From Nannochloropsis salina CCMP1776 (lineage: Eukaryota > Sar > Eustigmatophyceae > Eustigmatales > Monodopsidaceae), in assembly GCA_004565275.1 (NCBI GenBank), contig SDOX01000018.1:232541-296540 (forward strand): a DNA stretch of 64,000 bases, read 5' to 3'. The stretch's first letter is position 1, and each line of letters starts with the position of its first letter. Below the pieces are notes generated by a model. That model saw only the letters and a list, made by a program, of their open reading frames with translations. It ran no database searches and was not told where the DNA came from. The translations under genes were made by a program, and so were the position numbers. Of the stretch, positions 52,467-62,987 are shown piece after piece.

Positions 52467-53879
52467 ATGAGACTCCCGGACCGTCCGCATCAAGACGGAG
52501 GCATTGTTATTATTTTAGGCATGCCGCCGGGATTTGAGTTTGGCATTGACATGCAGATAAATCAAGTCGGGCCGCATTTTAGAGGTGTTGCCGGCGTGCC
52601 GATGGGCATCCATTTGTTGACTTTTGGCACCGGCAAGGGCTTACGCCAGGGGTTTTTCATCAATATCACTCGGCCGTACGAGGTTATCGTGAAATCATGG
52701 AATGCACTGGACGAGGAGCTGATTGAGGAGGGCACAGGTCTCCCTGAGGGTTCTATGCGGAGTCTCTTGGACGCCCTGCAGCGTGGGGAGCTGAACAAGC
52801 ACCTAGGAGCGTATCCAGACAGAGCCCAGGGAGGACTCTGGCGGCAACTGACAAAGTATGTGACAGCTGACGTTTTGAGCATGTGCGGCTTGGCTCTTGA
52901 GACGCGTATTCTACCTGGCGATTGGGAAGAAGAAAACGTGCGTTCTCGAGGCGCGGGGGAGGAGGCGGGAGAGGTGGTATCCCTCTGTCCCGGGGGGGGG
53001 CGTGCGGCTGTCTTCACTGACATGGGGGTGAGAGGCCGCCTCCGGGACAAGAAAGACATGACGCCTGCTACCTTGACGCGCTACCACATGGACCGCTCGG
53101 AATTGCTGGAAGACACGCTACGAGACGTTTATAGCAAGATGCCTGGGTCCTCGTCCACGGCCGCGACGGCAGCTAAGAAGCCCTCCCCCTCGTCCTTGCC
53201 CTCCCCCCCCCCTCCCTCATCCCCGTCCGCCTGGATGAATCTCCTCGGGGAGCAGCAACTTGGTTTCCTCCTCTTCCTCAACCTCTTTTCCATGGCGGGA
53301 CTTAGGCACTGGAAGGAAACCACGGCCCTTCTGTGTCAGGTCTCCTCCGCCCTCCCTCGCCACCTCCACCTCTTTCGCGCCTTCCTTAAGCTCCTTCGCG
53401 TTCAGCTCCAGACCGCGCCCTCCGATTTCTTCGTGGACGAGGACGAAGTCGGCAAGGGCAGCTTCCTGGCCCCTTCCCTCCAGAGCCTGATGCGCAACGT
53501 GAGGGAGGCTCGAGAGGAGGGCGGCGGAGACGACATCCTCCGATGCGCGCGGACGTTCGCAGCTGCGATGGAGAAGGATTTCCCGGGCCTGGAGCTGGAG
53601 AGGCAACTGGATATGACAGGAGTAGATGTAGGCGAGGGGTTGACAGAGGGAGAGGAGGGGGAGGAGGGCCCGCAGGTGCTGCCGTGGGAGGAGTATGAGC
53701 GGATCATGCGGGGGCCGACGGCGGAGGAAGAGGACTGTGGAGCCTCGGGGCAAGCAGATGAAGGGAGGCTGAGGGAGCAGGAGAGGTCTGTGAGGCCGCT
53801 TGAGACGTTGGGAGAGGAGGAAGCGGGGATTGGAGTAAGTGGTGACGAGGCTGGGACGGGCGGTCGGGAGGGGACGTGA
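52467..53879 (+). CDS. AAR2: U5 snRNP assembly factor AAR2
   Basis: AAR2 binds Prp8 in the cytoplasm and keeps Brr2 off during U5 snRNP maturation. The single exon gives 470 residues. The N-terminal beta domain is typical: GGIVIILGMPPGFEFGIDMQ, VGPHFRGVAGVPMGIHLLTF and RQGFFINITRPYEVIVKSWN, followed by LNKHLGAYP. The C-terminal helical domain includes LLGEQQLGFLLFLNLFSMAG, HWKETTALLCQVSSAL and HLHLFRAFLKLLRVQLQTAP, ending in DFFVDE. Gly/Glu-rich and Ser/Pro-rich low-complexity segments separate and follow the domains. The ATG at 52467 is the first that gives the conserved start; the frame is open a little further upstream. Confidence 0.92.
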   Translation: MRLPDRPHQDGGIVIILGMPPGFEFGIDMQINQVGPHFRGVAGVPMGIHLLTFGTGKGLRQGFFINITRPYEVIVKSWNALDEELIEEGTGLPEGSMRSLLDALQRGELNKHLGAYPDRAQGGLWRQLTKYVTADVLSMCGLALETRILPGDWEEENVRSRGAGEEAGEVVSLCPGGGRAAVFTDMGVRGRLRDKKDMTPATLTRYHMDRSELLEDTLRDVYSKMPGSSSTAATAAKKPSPSSLPSPPPPSSPSAWMNLLGEQQLGFLLFLNLFSMAGLRHWKETTALLCQVSSALPRHLHLFRAFLKLLRVQLQTAPSDFFVDEDEVGKGSFLAPSLQSLMRNVREAREEGGGDDILRCARTFAAAMEKDFPGLELERQLDMTGVDVGEGLTEGEEGEEGPQVLPWEEYERIMRGPTAEEEDCGASGQADEGRLREQERSVRPLETLGEEEAGIGVSGDEAGTGGREGT

Positions 53880-54484
53880 GAGGAGCGGGCGAGCAAGACT
53901 AGTCGCGCGAGGGAGACGGAAATAGTCGGAAGGGGATCAGACTAGGTCCTCGAAGGAGGAGGCCGTGTGTGGGAGAGTGGTGGGGCGGGGCCTGCGCCTG
54001 GTCCCGACTAAAGGAGCAAGGCCGTGGGGTTTATGAGAGAGGTTGTGGAGTGGGGGGAAGGGCAGTCACGGGGAGATCGGCGGCAGGAGGCAAAAGGGGA
54101 AATGGGAGGTGTGTGCAGTGGAAGGGGAATGATCGTGGGGGAAACTGTTCAAAGGAGTTAATAGGGGCGTTAGACTCGCGCACAGTCACAGACAGGCAGC
54201 GACGCGAAGGGCGACATCGCCTGGAATGGGAGGGAGGGAGGCGCAGCAGTATGGCTTTAGAAAAGAAGCTCCGCCAGAGGAGAGATTGTCTCGTTGCTTT
54301 TCACCAGTGCGTGGCATTAGTTCTACGGTGTGCCCTCCCGGCCGGCCCTCGGGCACACGCAGCCTCTCCCTCTCTCCCTCCGACGTGGCGCCCATTTCAG
54401 AGCGCGCGCAAGGTATCGCTTCATCAACCCTCGATCGGATGCATTATCTACGGCATCCACTCTTTCCCCGCCCTCGACCCATCC
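53880..54484. other. convergent 3' region, AAR2 / S21
   Basis: The region is 0.6 kb and G/A-rich on the plus strand. No gene is seen; open frames are composition-driven. Confidence 0.55.
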
Positions 54485-55219
54485 TTAGAGCTTCTGGCCC
54501 TTGCGCAGGGAGAGGCGAAGCATGCGGGCCTTCCTGCGCGCCTGTACGGCCTTGCGCTTGGCTTTCTCTTGATTCGTCTCGTGGTATCGGTGGAAACGCA
54601 AGTCGAGGAGGTGCCCCGACTTGTTCACTTCGCGCTTGAAGCGCTTGACCGCGTTGTCAATGCTGTAGGAGGAGGGGAATAGAAACCCAGTGGATCAGTC
54701 AATGATCGACCGTTCGGTGGTGGGCCGTGAATAGTCCACGACTAGGAAAAGGGATACGCAATGCAGGGCATCTTTGTTATCTTTGCACCGCGCTTTCCTC
54801 CTCAAATCTATCGGCCATTACACCACACTTACTTCTCGCCGTCCCCCACAGAAACCATCACATCTGTTGACACCGGTACGCGCAGGCCTGAGGGGAAAGA
54901 GCGTGCATGATACATGTGAGAGAAGAAATTGAGTGAAGATAAGAATGCGTGGCAACTGCCAACTTGCGATAAAGGCCACGCTTCATCTTTGTCACCACAC
55001 GCGTAATCTCGATCCGCTCCTCTATATAATAAGCTTCACCACCCATGGGTGGCGCCCGGCTGAAATGAATATATCACACGTACCGGTTTCAGATTGAGCG
55101 GGCTGATAGACGCGGGCAGCGGCAGAGGAGCTGATTTTGACCATAGGCAAGGATGGCATGAAGGCCTGGGAGCCGACAGCGAGGGTGCTCACTGCCAGAC
55201 ATACCAGTTTCTTGAACAT
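54485..55219 (-). CDS. RPS21: organellar (plastid) ribosomal protein bS21
   Basis: This is a bacterial-type small-subunit ribosomal protein, nuclear-encoded and imported. Three exons read right to left: 55084-55219, 54833-54863 (only 31 nt) and 54485-54662. Phases 1 and 2 match exactly, with GTACGT and GTAAGT donors, giving 114 residues. The N-terminus is a signal peptide ([19 protein letters not shown]) with the ASAFAP-like SQA/FMP junction, which directs proteins to complex plastids. The mature part matches S21: [20 protein letters not shown], then [20 protein letters not shown] and the very basic C-terminal helix ([17 protein letters not shown]). The first intron (220 nt) contains an open ERIEITRVV... 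stretch. Including it would break the phase, so it is left out. It is divergent from PP5. Confidence 0.88.
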
Positions 55220-55960
55220 GGTAGTTTCTGTGTGTGTTTATATACATGCGACGCGTCGTGAAATTCCGGAGCTTGAGTGCATAGAGGGACAACTGAGGGA
55301 GTCCGGATACGAAAGCAGAGGGTCGTTTTCATCAAGGGGTGGACTGTAAGGCCCCCACCCCTTGTCAACAACACGCGACCAGCATATGACTTCTGCTAAG
55401 ATTCCACAAACTTGCACGCTGTCCATTGCACGAGACGATGACACTATTGAGAGCCTTGTCCACTCATGCAAGGGAAAAACAGAGTGGCTCGATCCCGACT
55501 CCCAGGAGCCACACAAAGCCCTCCATCGGGCCCCTGGCACTGGCCGCAGGCCATGCCCGTTGCTTTTCTGCCTTTGTTCTCACTGATTGTCTGCACTCTG
55601 ATATTAAGTCACGGCTGACATACCTTTCCCGCAATTTCTAACCGTTGGGCGCGGCAGTCGTGAATCCGTATGCACGATCACGCTGTGTTTTGCCCTTGGA
55701 CTTGGTATTTCTCATTACTGCGTAAGCCACCTTCCTCAGCAGGCTCCTCCATCGATTGACGTCAAGTCGGAGGAGCATCTATGTGGAAATGAATGCAAAA
55801 CTTACCCTTCCTCCACGCTTTACACCGTATATAACTTCAAACTGGTTGGTTGCGCTTGGCTTTGGCAGGTGGTGTCAGGCCGAACACAGTCAAGGAATAT
55901 ACTTTCACCATTTACCTCCTCGCCCCTCTAGCGGACCCCAACGAGTTTGCGTTTTAATCC
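55220..55960. promoter_or_regulatory. divergent promoter region, S21 / PP5
   Basis: The region is 0.74 kb between opposing starts. No gene is recognised. TATACA-like sequence lies just before the S21 ATG on the minus strand side (about 55238-55245). Confidence 0.4.
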
Positions 55961-58056
55961 ATGGATAACAAGGAAAACGCAGTCAACGAAGTAACAATGG
56001 GTGACATACATGGGCCTTCAAAAGTACGTGTTCGTGAGTCAGAGGACCCCTGGACATTTCTCTGCCCTGCGGCACGGTGGATATCCTGCGATGTGAAGGC
56101 CGTAAATGAGTGGGTTACGCGTCTCTTCTACAGCTCGTGTTTTGCCCCTTATTTTCAGTGTGTTGGAGAATTTGTTACTCACTTGCCAAGAGCACGTGGC
56201 TTGTGACTCGGTATCTGGAGAAAGCCCGTCTGAGTTGTCTTCCTTTTCGTACCTCCTATCCTTTCAGGCAACCAAGGAGACTGCCGCGGCTCTCAAGGAG
56301 GAAGGGAACCGAGCGCTACATGACAACCATTTCGAGCAAGCTACGGAGTATTACACTCAAGCCCTGGCTCTGCATCCCACCGCCGTCCTGTATTCAAATA
56401 GGGCCATGGCGGCCATCAAGATGGAGAACTACGGGATCGCCATCCAGGACGCGGAGGAGGCCATCGCCCTGGACCCTGGGTACCTGAAAGCCTTCTACCG
56501 GAGAGGAAGTGCCAAGTACGCACTTGGAAAGGTGAGTTACAACGGGGGTAACATGGCAAAGAAGAGGGGCTTGAGGCGTGAGTTGGAGGGCAGCGGTCCT
56601 TGTGTGCTGGCCTCGGATGGGTTTCGCTCCCCTCGATGAAGGCACCAATCCCTTCCCCTTCTTGTCCATTCCGCTAATCTTTCCATATCTTCCACGTCTA
56701 TCACTGCGCACGGTAGTACAAAGAGGCCCTCAGAGACTTCAAGCACGTGGTGAAGGTCCACCCCCGCGACCGGGACGCGGTGGCTAAGCTGCGGGAGTGC
56801 GAGAAGTGCGTGAAAATTGCGGCCTTCGCGGCCGCCATACAGACAGAGGACTCGATGCCTTTGTCGCAGACAATCAATGTGGATGCCATCGTGGTGGAGG
56901 ACAGCTATGACGGGCCGCGCCTGGGGCCCGAGGGGGGAGAGGAGGGAATGGCAGTGGGCGAGCTAGGTGTGACCCCCTCCTTTTTGGAGGATTTGACAGA
57001 CAGGTTCAAGGCTCAAAAGCTCCTGCACACCAAGTACGTGATCCGAATCCTCTTGGCGGCCCTGCGCCTCTTTCAAGCGCTCCCCAACGTGATGGAGCTT
57101 CGGACCCGCGACATCCCGCGCACCCCCGATGCGGAGGCTGGGCGGGAGGAGGGGAACGTCATCACTGTCTGCGGCGACACGCACGGACAGTTCTTCGACG
57201 TGTTGCGCATATTCGAAATGAATGGAAATCCCTCGCCGACCAACCCGTATCTGTTCAACGGGGACTTTGTGGACCGCGGCTCTTTCTCCTTCGAGGTGAT
57301 TACCCTCCTCCTGGCCTACAAGGTGGCCTACCCGAGCTCTATGCACCTGGTACGCGGCAATCACGAGAGCAAGAGCATGAACCGCATTTATGGCTTCGAG
57401 GGGGAGATTAAGCACAAGTACGATGAGGCGATGATGGGCCTCTTCACCGAGGTGCGTTGCCCTCCACCCTCGGTCTTGTTATCTCGTAATACCCGCTGGC
57501 CGGGCACGACCCCTCTTTTACCCGGCACCCTCCCCCCGCCTCGCTCCCCCTTCCCGTTTCGTTCCAGGTGTTCTGCGCCATGCCCCTATGCGCGACCATT
57601 GACTCGTCCATTTTCATAGTCCACGGGGGCTTGGCCGCCCAGGACGGCGTCACGCTCGCGGACATCAACAAGATCTACAGGTTCCGCGAGCCTCCAGAAA
57701 GCGGGCTGATGAGCGACTTACTCTGGTCTGACCCGCAGCCCATGCCGGGCCGCCTGCCGTCCAAGCGGGGAGTGGGCTTGTCGTTCGGACCCGACGTCAC
57801 CAACCGGTTCCTGGACACGAACGGGCTGAAGATGGTGGTGCGCTCGCACGAGGTCAAGGAGGAGGGGTACCAGGTCGAGCACGACGGCAAGTGCGTGACG
57901 GTCTTCTCGGCGCCCAACTACTGCGACCAGATGGGGAACAAGGGGGCCTTCATTCGCTTCGGCCCGGATCTGGTCCCGCGCTACACGCAGTTCCAGGCGG
58001 CGCCACATCCACCCATCCGGCCCATGGCCTACGCGAGCAACATGATGGGCTTGTAG
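55961..58056 (+). CDS. PP5: serine/threonine protein phosphatase 5
   Basis: This is a PPP-family phosphatase with its own TPR domain, which binds Hsp90 and relieves autoinhibition. Four exons (55961-56023, 56268-56531, 56717-57451, 57568-58056) join in phase 0 with GT-AG borders to give 516 residues, close to the roughly 500 of animal PP5. TPR motifs occupy about residues 24-125 ([58 protein letters not shown]). Catalytic metal-site motifs are [36 protein letters not shown] and the later [11 protein letters not shown] and [15 protein letters not shown]. The C-terminal [10 protein letters not shown] matches the autoinhibitory end. All key residues are intact. Confidence 0.96.
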
Positions 58057-58746
58057 GGTCGGGAGGGCGAGGGGGGGAGAAAAGGGCGGGGGGGGGGGGG
58101 GGCGATGACACCGAGGTGTGGAGAGTCCGTTTTGCGGCGTGGTCGAGTGTGACGATGGCGCACGGTTAGCTCGGAGGGACGGGAGGTCTTTGAGAGTGGA
58201 CAGTGGGAGAGATCGCGGCGTCTCGTTCAGGAGGCGTGTGGGATCTTCTCATGTATCGGCAGAGGCTCGGGGACCGCGGGTCGGTCGTGGCTCGTCGCGG
58301 TACCCCCAGGTCGGGGAGCAGGCCAATGAAAAGCCTTCGCGGGCGCGGCGCAGACTTGGAATGTGCGGACAGAACGGAACAGTAGGGTCGTTCGGAAAAA
58401 CAGTAACGGAAAATTTGTATGCAAGGAAAAGAACCATGTCCTGAAAGCACCGTCGCATCTTTGAGATTGCTGTCTCCTTTCTGCCTGTTCCATCCCCTTT
58501 CCTCGCCCCGCTCTCCTCCCCTGACACTGGTCGTCGACTCACTTAGCCCCTCTTTCCCGCTTCCCCTTTCTCGGTCTATCTGGTTTGCAGACACAGGCAT
58601 CCCTTTGCACGTGAGCGCTTCAACTGTGCAAAACGAGCCCTGGTAGATTGCTGTCGCTTCTGCCGCTGTAGAATCTGCCACCGGTTCGCAGTCATGGCCA
58701 TCCCGACAGCCCTCCGCGCCACCTGTGTTCTTCCGGCCCCCTCTCC
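58057..58746. other. convergent 3' region, PP5 / DRG1, with 15-G run
   Basis: The region is 0.69 kb. A pure G run of 15 lies at 58088-58102. No gene is seen; long open minus-strand frames are shadows or 3' UTR. Confidence 0.6.
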
Positions 58747-60263
58747 TCATCCGCTCTTCTTCACCACTTGGACCACGTCCTCGTCCGCCAGAATGTGCTC
58801 CTTCCCCACCCGCTGGGGCTGGTGCTTCACGCTCGAGCCCCACACCCAGGCGTACTTGAAGGAGGAGATGAGGGTGCGGTGGATGCGGTTGCAGAAATCT
58901 TCCACGGAGGGGTGATGAGAATGGAGGATCACCTATGGAAGTAGACGGGGGAAGGGAATGAGGGGGGTGAGAGGAACAGGTGGGATGCCTGCCTCTTCGA
59001 ACCAATACGATATGGAAAGAAAGAAGGCTGAGACTCACAGGCGCCGTATAGTCGGGGATCTGCCCCTTGGGCTTGGTGTAGATGCGGATCATCTTGCACT
59101 CGTCCCAGACCTTGTCGATCAGCTCGTCCAGATTCCAGCCGTGCTGGGCCGAAATGGGCACGCAGTGGGGCAGCCGACTGATGATATCGAGCTCTTCGAT
59201 AGAGATCTGATCGATCTTGTTCAGGACATAGACGGCGGGCATGTACTGGAGTCGGGGTGGGGAGGGGGGCAGGGGAAGGGGGAGGGGAAGTGAGAAGGGG
59301 GGGGTCTCGCGGGAGACGGCAAGGGGGCTGGGAGGACAAGCCAACGCAATAGAGAATCTTCCACCTCCCGTCGCACCTTCCTGTTGCCCTCTACCACGTC
59401 AATGATCTGGTCCACCGTCGCGTCGCAGCGCAAGTGCACGTCGGCGTTGTGGATCTTGTACTCCCGGCATATGGCCGTCACCGCCTCCGCATCCAGAGTC
59501 GTCTGCGGCACGAAGGCCTGGAAGTTGATCCCGCCCTTATCCTTCTTCCGAAACATGATGCGAGGGGGTTCCTGGTTCAACCTGATGCCGAAGCCGTCCA
59601 GCTCACGCTCGATGAGGATCTTGTGCGTGGCGGGCTTGGCAACGTCCAGGACCACCAAGATGATGTTGCATGTCCGTGCCGCGGAAATAACCTGTCGCCC
59701 ACGACCCTTCCCGTCCTTGGCCCCCTCAATGATCCCTGGGAGGTCAACGACCTGGATACGAGCTCCCCGATAGTGCAAGGTACCCGGGATGGCAGTCAGA
59801 GTGGTGAATTCGTAGGAAGCCGCCTCGCTGAACGTCCCTGTAAGCTTTGTCAGCAACGTAGACTTTCCCACGGAGGGGAAGCCCACAAGGCCCACGCGTG
59901 TATCCCCGGATTTAGCAACGTCAAAGCCCTCACCCCCTTTTCCTCCACCGCCTCCCGAGGGCTCGATCAGCTCTCGCCTCAGCTTTGCAAGCTTGGCTTT
60001 GATCAAGCCTAGATGATAATTTGTCGCCTTATTCTTCTGAGTCTTGGCATACTCCGCCTCCAACTCGGCAATTTTCTGCAGGTGAGCACCAGTGATATCA
60101 AAGTTAAGGAGAAAAGTTGATATTAAAAGAGTAAGCGCGTGACCGGAGAGTATTCTTCGAACAGGCACAACGGAAAATACAATACAGTCAACGCCACAAA
60201 AATTTGAAGCAAGGAAAAAGCTGCCAATGATGATCTCAAATGTCATACCTGGAGTGTCGACAT
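58747..60263 (-). CDS. DRG1: developmentally regulated GTP-binding protein 1 (DRG1)
   Basis: This is a conserved Obg-like GTPase that associates with ribosomes with its Dfrp1 partner. Four exons read right to left: 60249-60263 (5 codons, MSTLQ), 59377-60075, 59039-59245 and 58747-58932. They join in phase to give 368 residues, matching the usual 367. Motifs are the N-terminal [20 protein letters not shown] helix, G1 [12 protein letters not shown]2/G3 around TTLTAIPG and [19 protein letters not shown]4 NKID and G5 ISAQHGW. The C-terminal TGS domain ([15 protein letters not shown], then [17 protein letters not shown]) is complete. It is divergent from the SulP gene. Confidence 0.96.
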
Positions 60264-60612
60264 GCTCTTGGTCTGGAAAAGCAGCAATGAAATGTAGCGG
60301 TCGACCTCCTCTTCCTCCGGGACGCGCAAATGGTGTCAACTCTTCACTTATCGGCTAGGACTGTTCACAAGACTTCCTGAACGGAAAGATGAGGCAATGA
60401 CGGATGAGATAATCGTTCAGGTGCCAAGAGACGTCCACACGTGCGAAGAGCGGTCTGTGAGGGGAAGCGGGGCGCAAGGAGTGGACGGTGGAAAGAGCTG
60501 GCAAGCGAGGGGGCGCATTTCATCACAACCTCTGGGGTCGTGGGCTCATCCCCCTTTAAACACATGCGCCACGCGTCAAGGGACACTCACGCACGCACAT
60601 TCACATCAACAG
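60264..60612. promoter_or_regulatory. divergent promoter region, DRG1 / SulP transporter
   Basis: The region is 349 bp between starts. An in-frame ATG at 60397 could extend the SulP protein by 72 residues, but the intervening sequence looks like a leader rather than protein. Confidence 0.4.
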
Positions 60613-62987
60613 ATGGGTTCTTCGACCTCACCGGTATCCAGGGGGTCAGACTCGGAGTATCACCAGCTGTGTGGGGTTGAGGAAGAGCAAGGATGTGATG
60701 ACCCCCCCCATCCCACTTCGCGTTTGCTGCCCGGGCACGCAGCTCACGCTGCAGACGCTCCAAGGACCCCTTGGGAATGGGTTGAGGAAAGTGACAGCGA
60801 TCAAGAGTATCAAAGTACCGACACAGACGAAGGACTGCTCCATTTCCTGCCGCCCGCCCCCTTGTTTGCATGGACAGCTGCTCATCATCCGAAGTCGAGT
60901 AGCCCGGTGACCCACGAAAACCAAGAGCAGCGCTACCGCAGGTGGCTCGAACTCTTTCCACGCGTGGTAATGTTCCCTCCGCCAGTCGTGAAGTGGCTTC
61001 CGAAATACACCAGACATCAGTTTTGGGGGGATTTGCTGGGCGGTTTGACTGTAGCCGTAATGGTGATCCCTCAAGGTATTGTACATGTCCCTTAATAAGT
61101 TTCAAAAACCTGATTATGGGCTGAAAATCGCATACTTATCTTTTTTCAGGCATGTCCTACGCTGTCTTGGCCGAGCTGCCTCCTGTGTACGGACTCTTCT
61201 GCGCGGTGTCCGGCCCCCTCGTCTACACCTTCCTAGGCTCCTCCCGACACATCTCCATAGGTCCCGTCGCCCTGGTTTCTTTGAGCCTGCCCCGCGTCTA
61301 CGACGTGCTGTACCCCGACCTTCTATCGCTGCCAGAAGAGGAGGCCAGTGCGGTACGCGTCCACGCCGCCCTCTCCATAGCCTTCGTTTCAGGCGTCGTC
61401 CTGTCCGCCCTCGGACTCTTCCGCTTGGGTCTGATCGCACATCTCATTCCTCCGGCGGTCATGGTGGGCTTCACCAACGCCGCCGCACTAGCTATAGGTG
61501 TGAGTCAGATCAAGGAGGTGCTGGGGCTCCAGGGGGTCCCTCGCTTTGACTACACCTGGCAGTCGGGCTGGTACGTGTTGCGGCACTTGGGGGATGGCCA
61601 AGCAGCCTCGGCAGGTGTGGGCCTGGGGTGCATTGTTTTCCTGCTCGCCGCGAAACAGCTCAGAAAAAGATTCATGCAGCGCGCTCCCCCCGCGGGAACG
61701 GGTGTGCCACGGCGCTTCCTGTCTGTGCTGAAAGCCTTGTACCCCCTCCTTAGCCTGGTCCTGGTGATCGTCACATCCCTGGTCGCCCGCCTTCTCCTGA
61801 GTCGAGGGGTGGAGATCATTATCGTCAAAGACGTGCCCGCAGGCTTGCCCTCCCCCGCAGCCCCCCGGTTGGATCGGTTCTGGACCATCGTGGAGCACAG
61901 TCTGGGCGTTGTTTTGGTGGCCTTTATGGAGGTGGGCACCATTTTCCCCTCGTACCCAGCCCCCCGGCCGCTTTCGCTAACACCCGACGATGCTCTCTTC
62001 CCCTCTCTGTTTTCACAGGCATATGCCGTGGCCAAAAAATACGCCCTTCAAGAAGGCTACTATCTGAATGTCAATCGAGAGCTCCTAAGTCTAGGCGCCG
62101 CTAACCTAGGCGCATCATTTTTTTCTTCCTACCCTGTGTCAGGCTCCTTTTCTAGGAGTGCAGTCAGCTATTCCGCTGGAACGCAGACTCAGCTCGCCAA
62201 TGCCATCAGTGCTGTCTGTGTGATGATGGTCCTTTCCTTTTTCGCGCAATTTTTCTATTACCTTCCCCGCGCGACTTTGGGTGCCATCATCGAGGTAGCC
62301 CTCCTCAATCTTTTGGACTTTGAGAGCATGAGAAGGGAGTATCGGCGGTCCAAACTCGACGCAATCGTAGCTTTCGTCACGTTTTCAATCACCCTTGCAT
62401 TTGATACCGAGCTGGGTCTCCTGGGAGGGATCTCGGCGTCCGCTCTTCTCGTGTACTGGATGCCGCGAGGAGGGGCGTTCATCACTCGCCTTTATGTCAG
62501 ACCCAGGTTCAGGAGACATGATAAATGTAGTATATGTGTCATAGATCTGCCTCGCTTGCTTCTTTCTCCAACCTGGGCTCAACGTCGGCTTACGGACTAT
62601 TTGAAATCTGCTCGACGGTCTGGAGGCGCCGCAGGTATGCTCGTGATTTTGTCCTGGCACGAGAAATGGAAAGATGAGGAGAAGTCTGGCAGAGATGACA
62701 AAGTTTCGTGGGAGGCCAGGAGGAGGAATGGTCAAATGGACGAGCACCGTGTCCAGGCGATGATCCAGCGGGCCATGGAGGCGGCGGATGCCGCAGGAGT
62801 GCCGCGAGAGATGACGACAATAGTGGGGCTGCCATTGCCGGGCAAAAGCTGTCAAAGTGCCGATCTCTCTTTGCTCGTGACTGAGGGGCAAAGAAAGGTC
62901 GCAGAAAATGTTTTGAGAAGAGCCAGCTCCATTTCGCTGCTGGCTGCGTACGGAGAGGAACTTATGACGGACTTGTTGACAAGATGA
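60613..62987 (+). CDS. SulP/SLC26-type anion (sulfate) transporter
   Basis: This is a membrane transporter for sulfate or related anions. Exons 60613-61075, 61150-61931 and 62019-62987 give about 737 residues. The SulP signature follows intron 1: GGLTVAVMVIPQGMSYAVLA, ELPPVYGLFCAVSGPLVYTF and GSSRHISIGPVALVSLSLP. Later conserved parts are GFTNAAALAIGVSQIKEVLG, FSRSAVSYSAGTQTQLANAI, LPRATLGAIIEVALLNLLDF and VAFVTFSITLAFDTELGLLG. The segment 61932-62018 is open in frame (87 nt) but begins GTGGGC and ends TTTTCACAG. Removing it joins VAFME to AYAVAKKYAL, the family consensus, so I treat it as an intron. The C-terminal 160 residues do not show a clear STAS domain. The N-terminal 135 residues are cytosolic and acidic. 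Confidence 0.9.

Noticed and set aside
54880-55050. Extra S21 exon encoding [20 protein letters not shown]
   Set aside because: Including it breaks the phase match between the flanking exons, which join perfectly without it.
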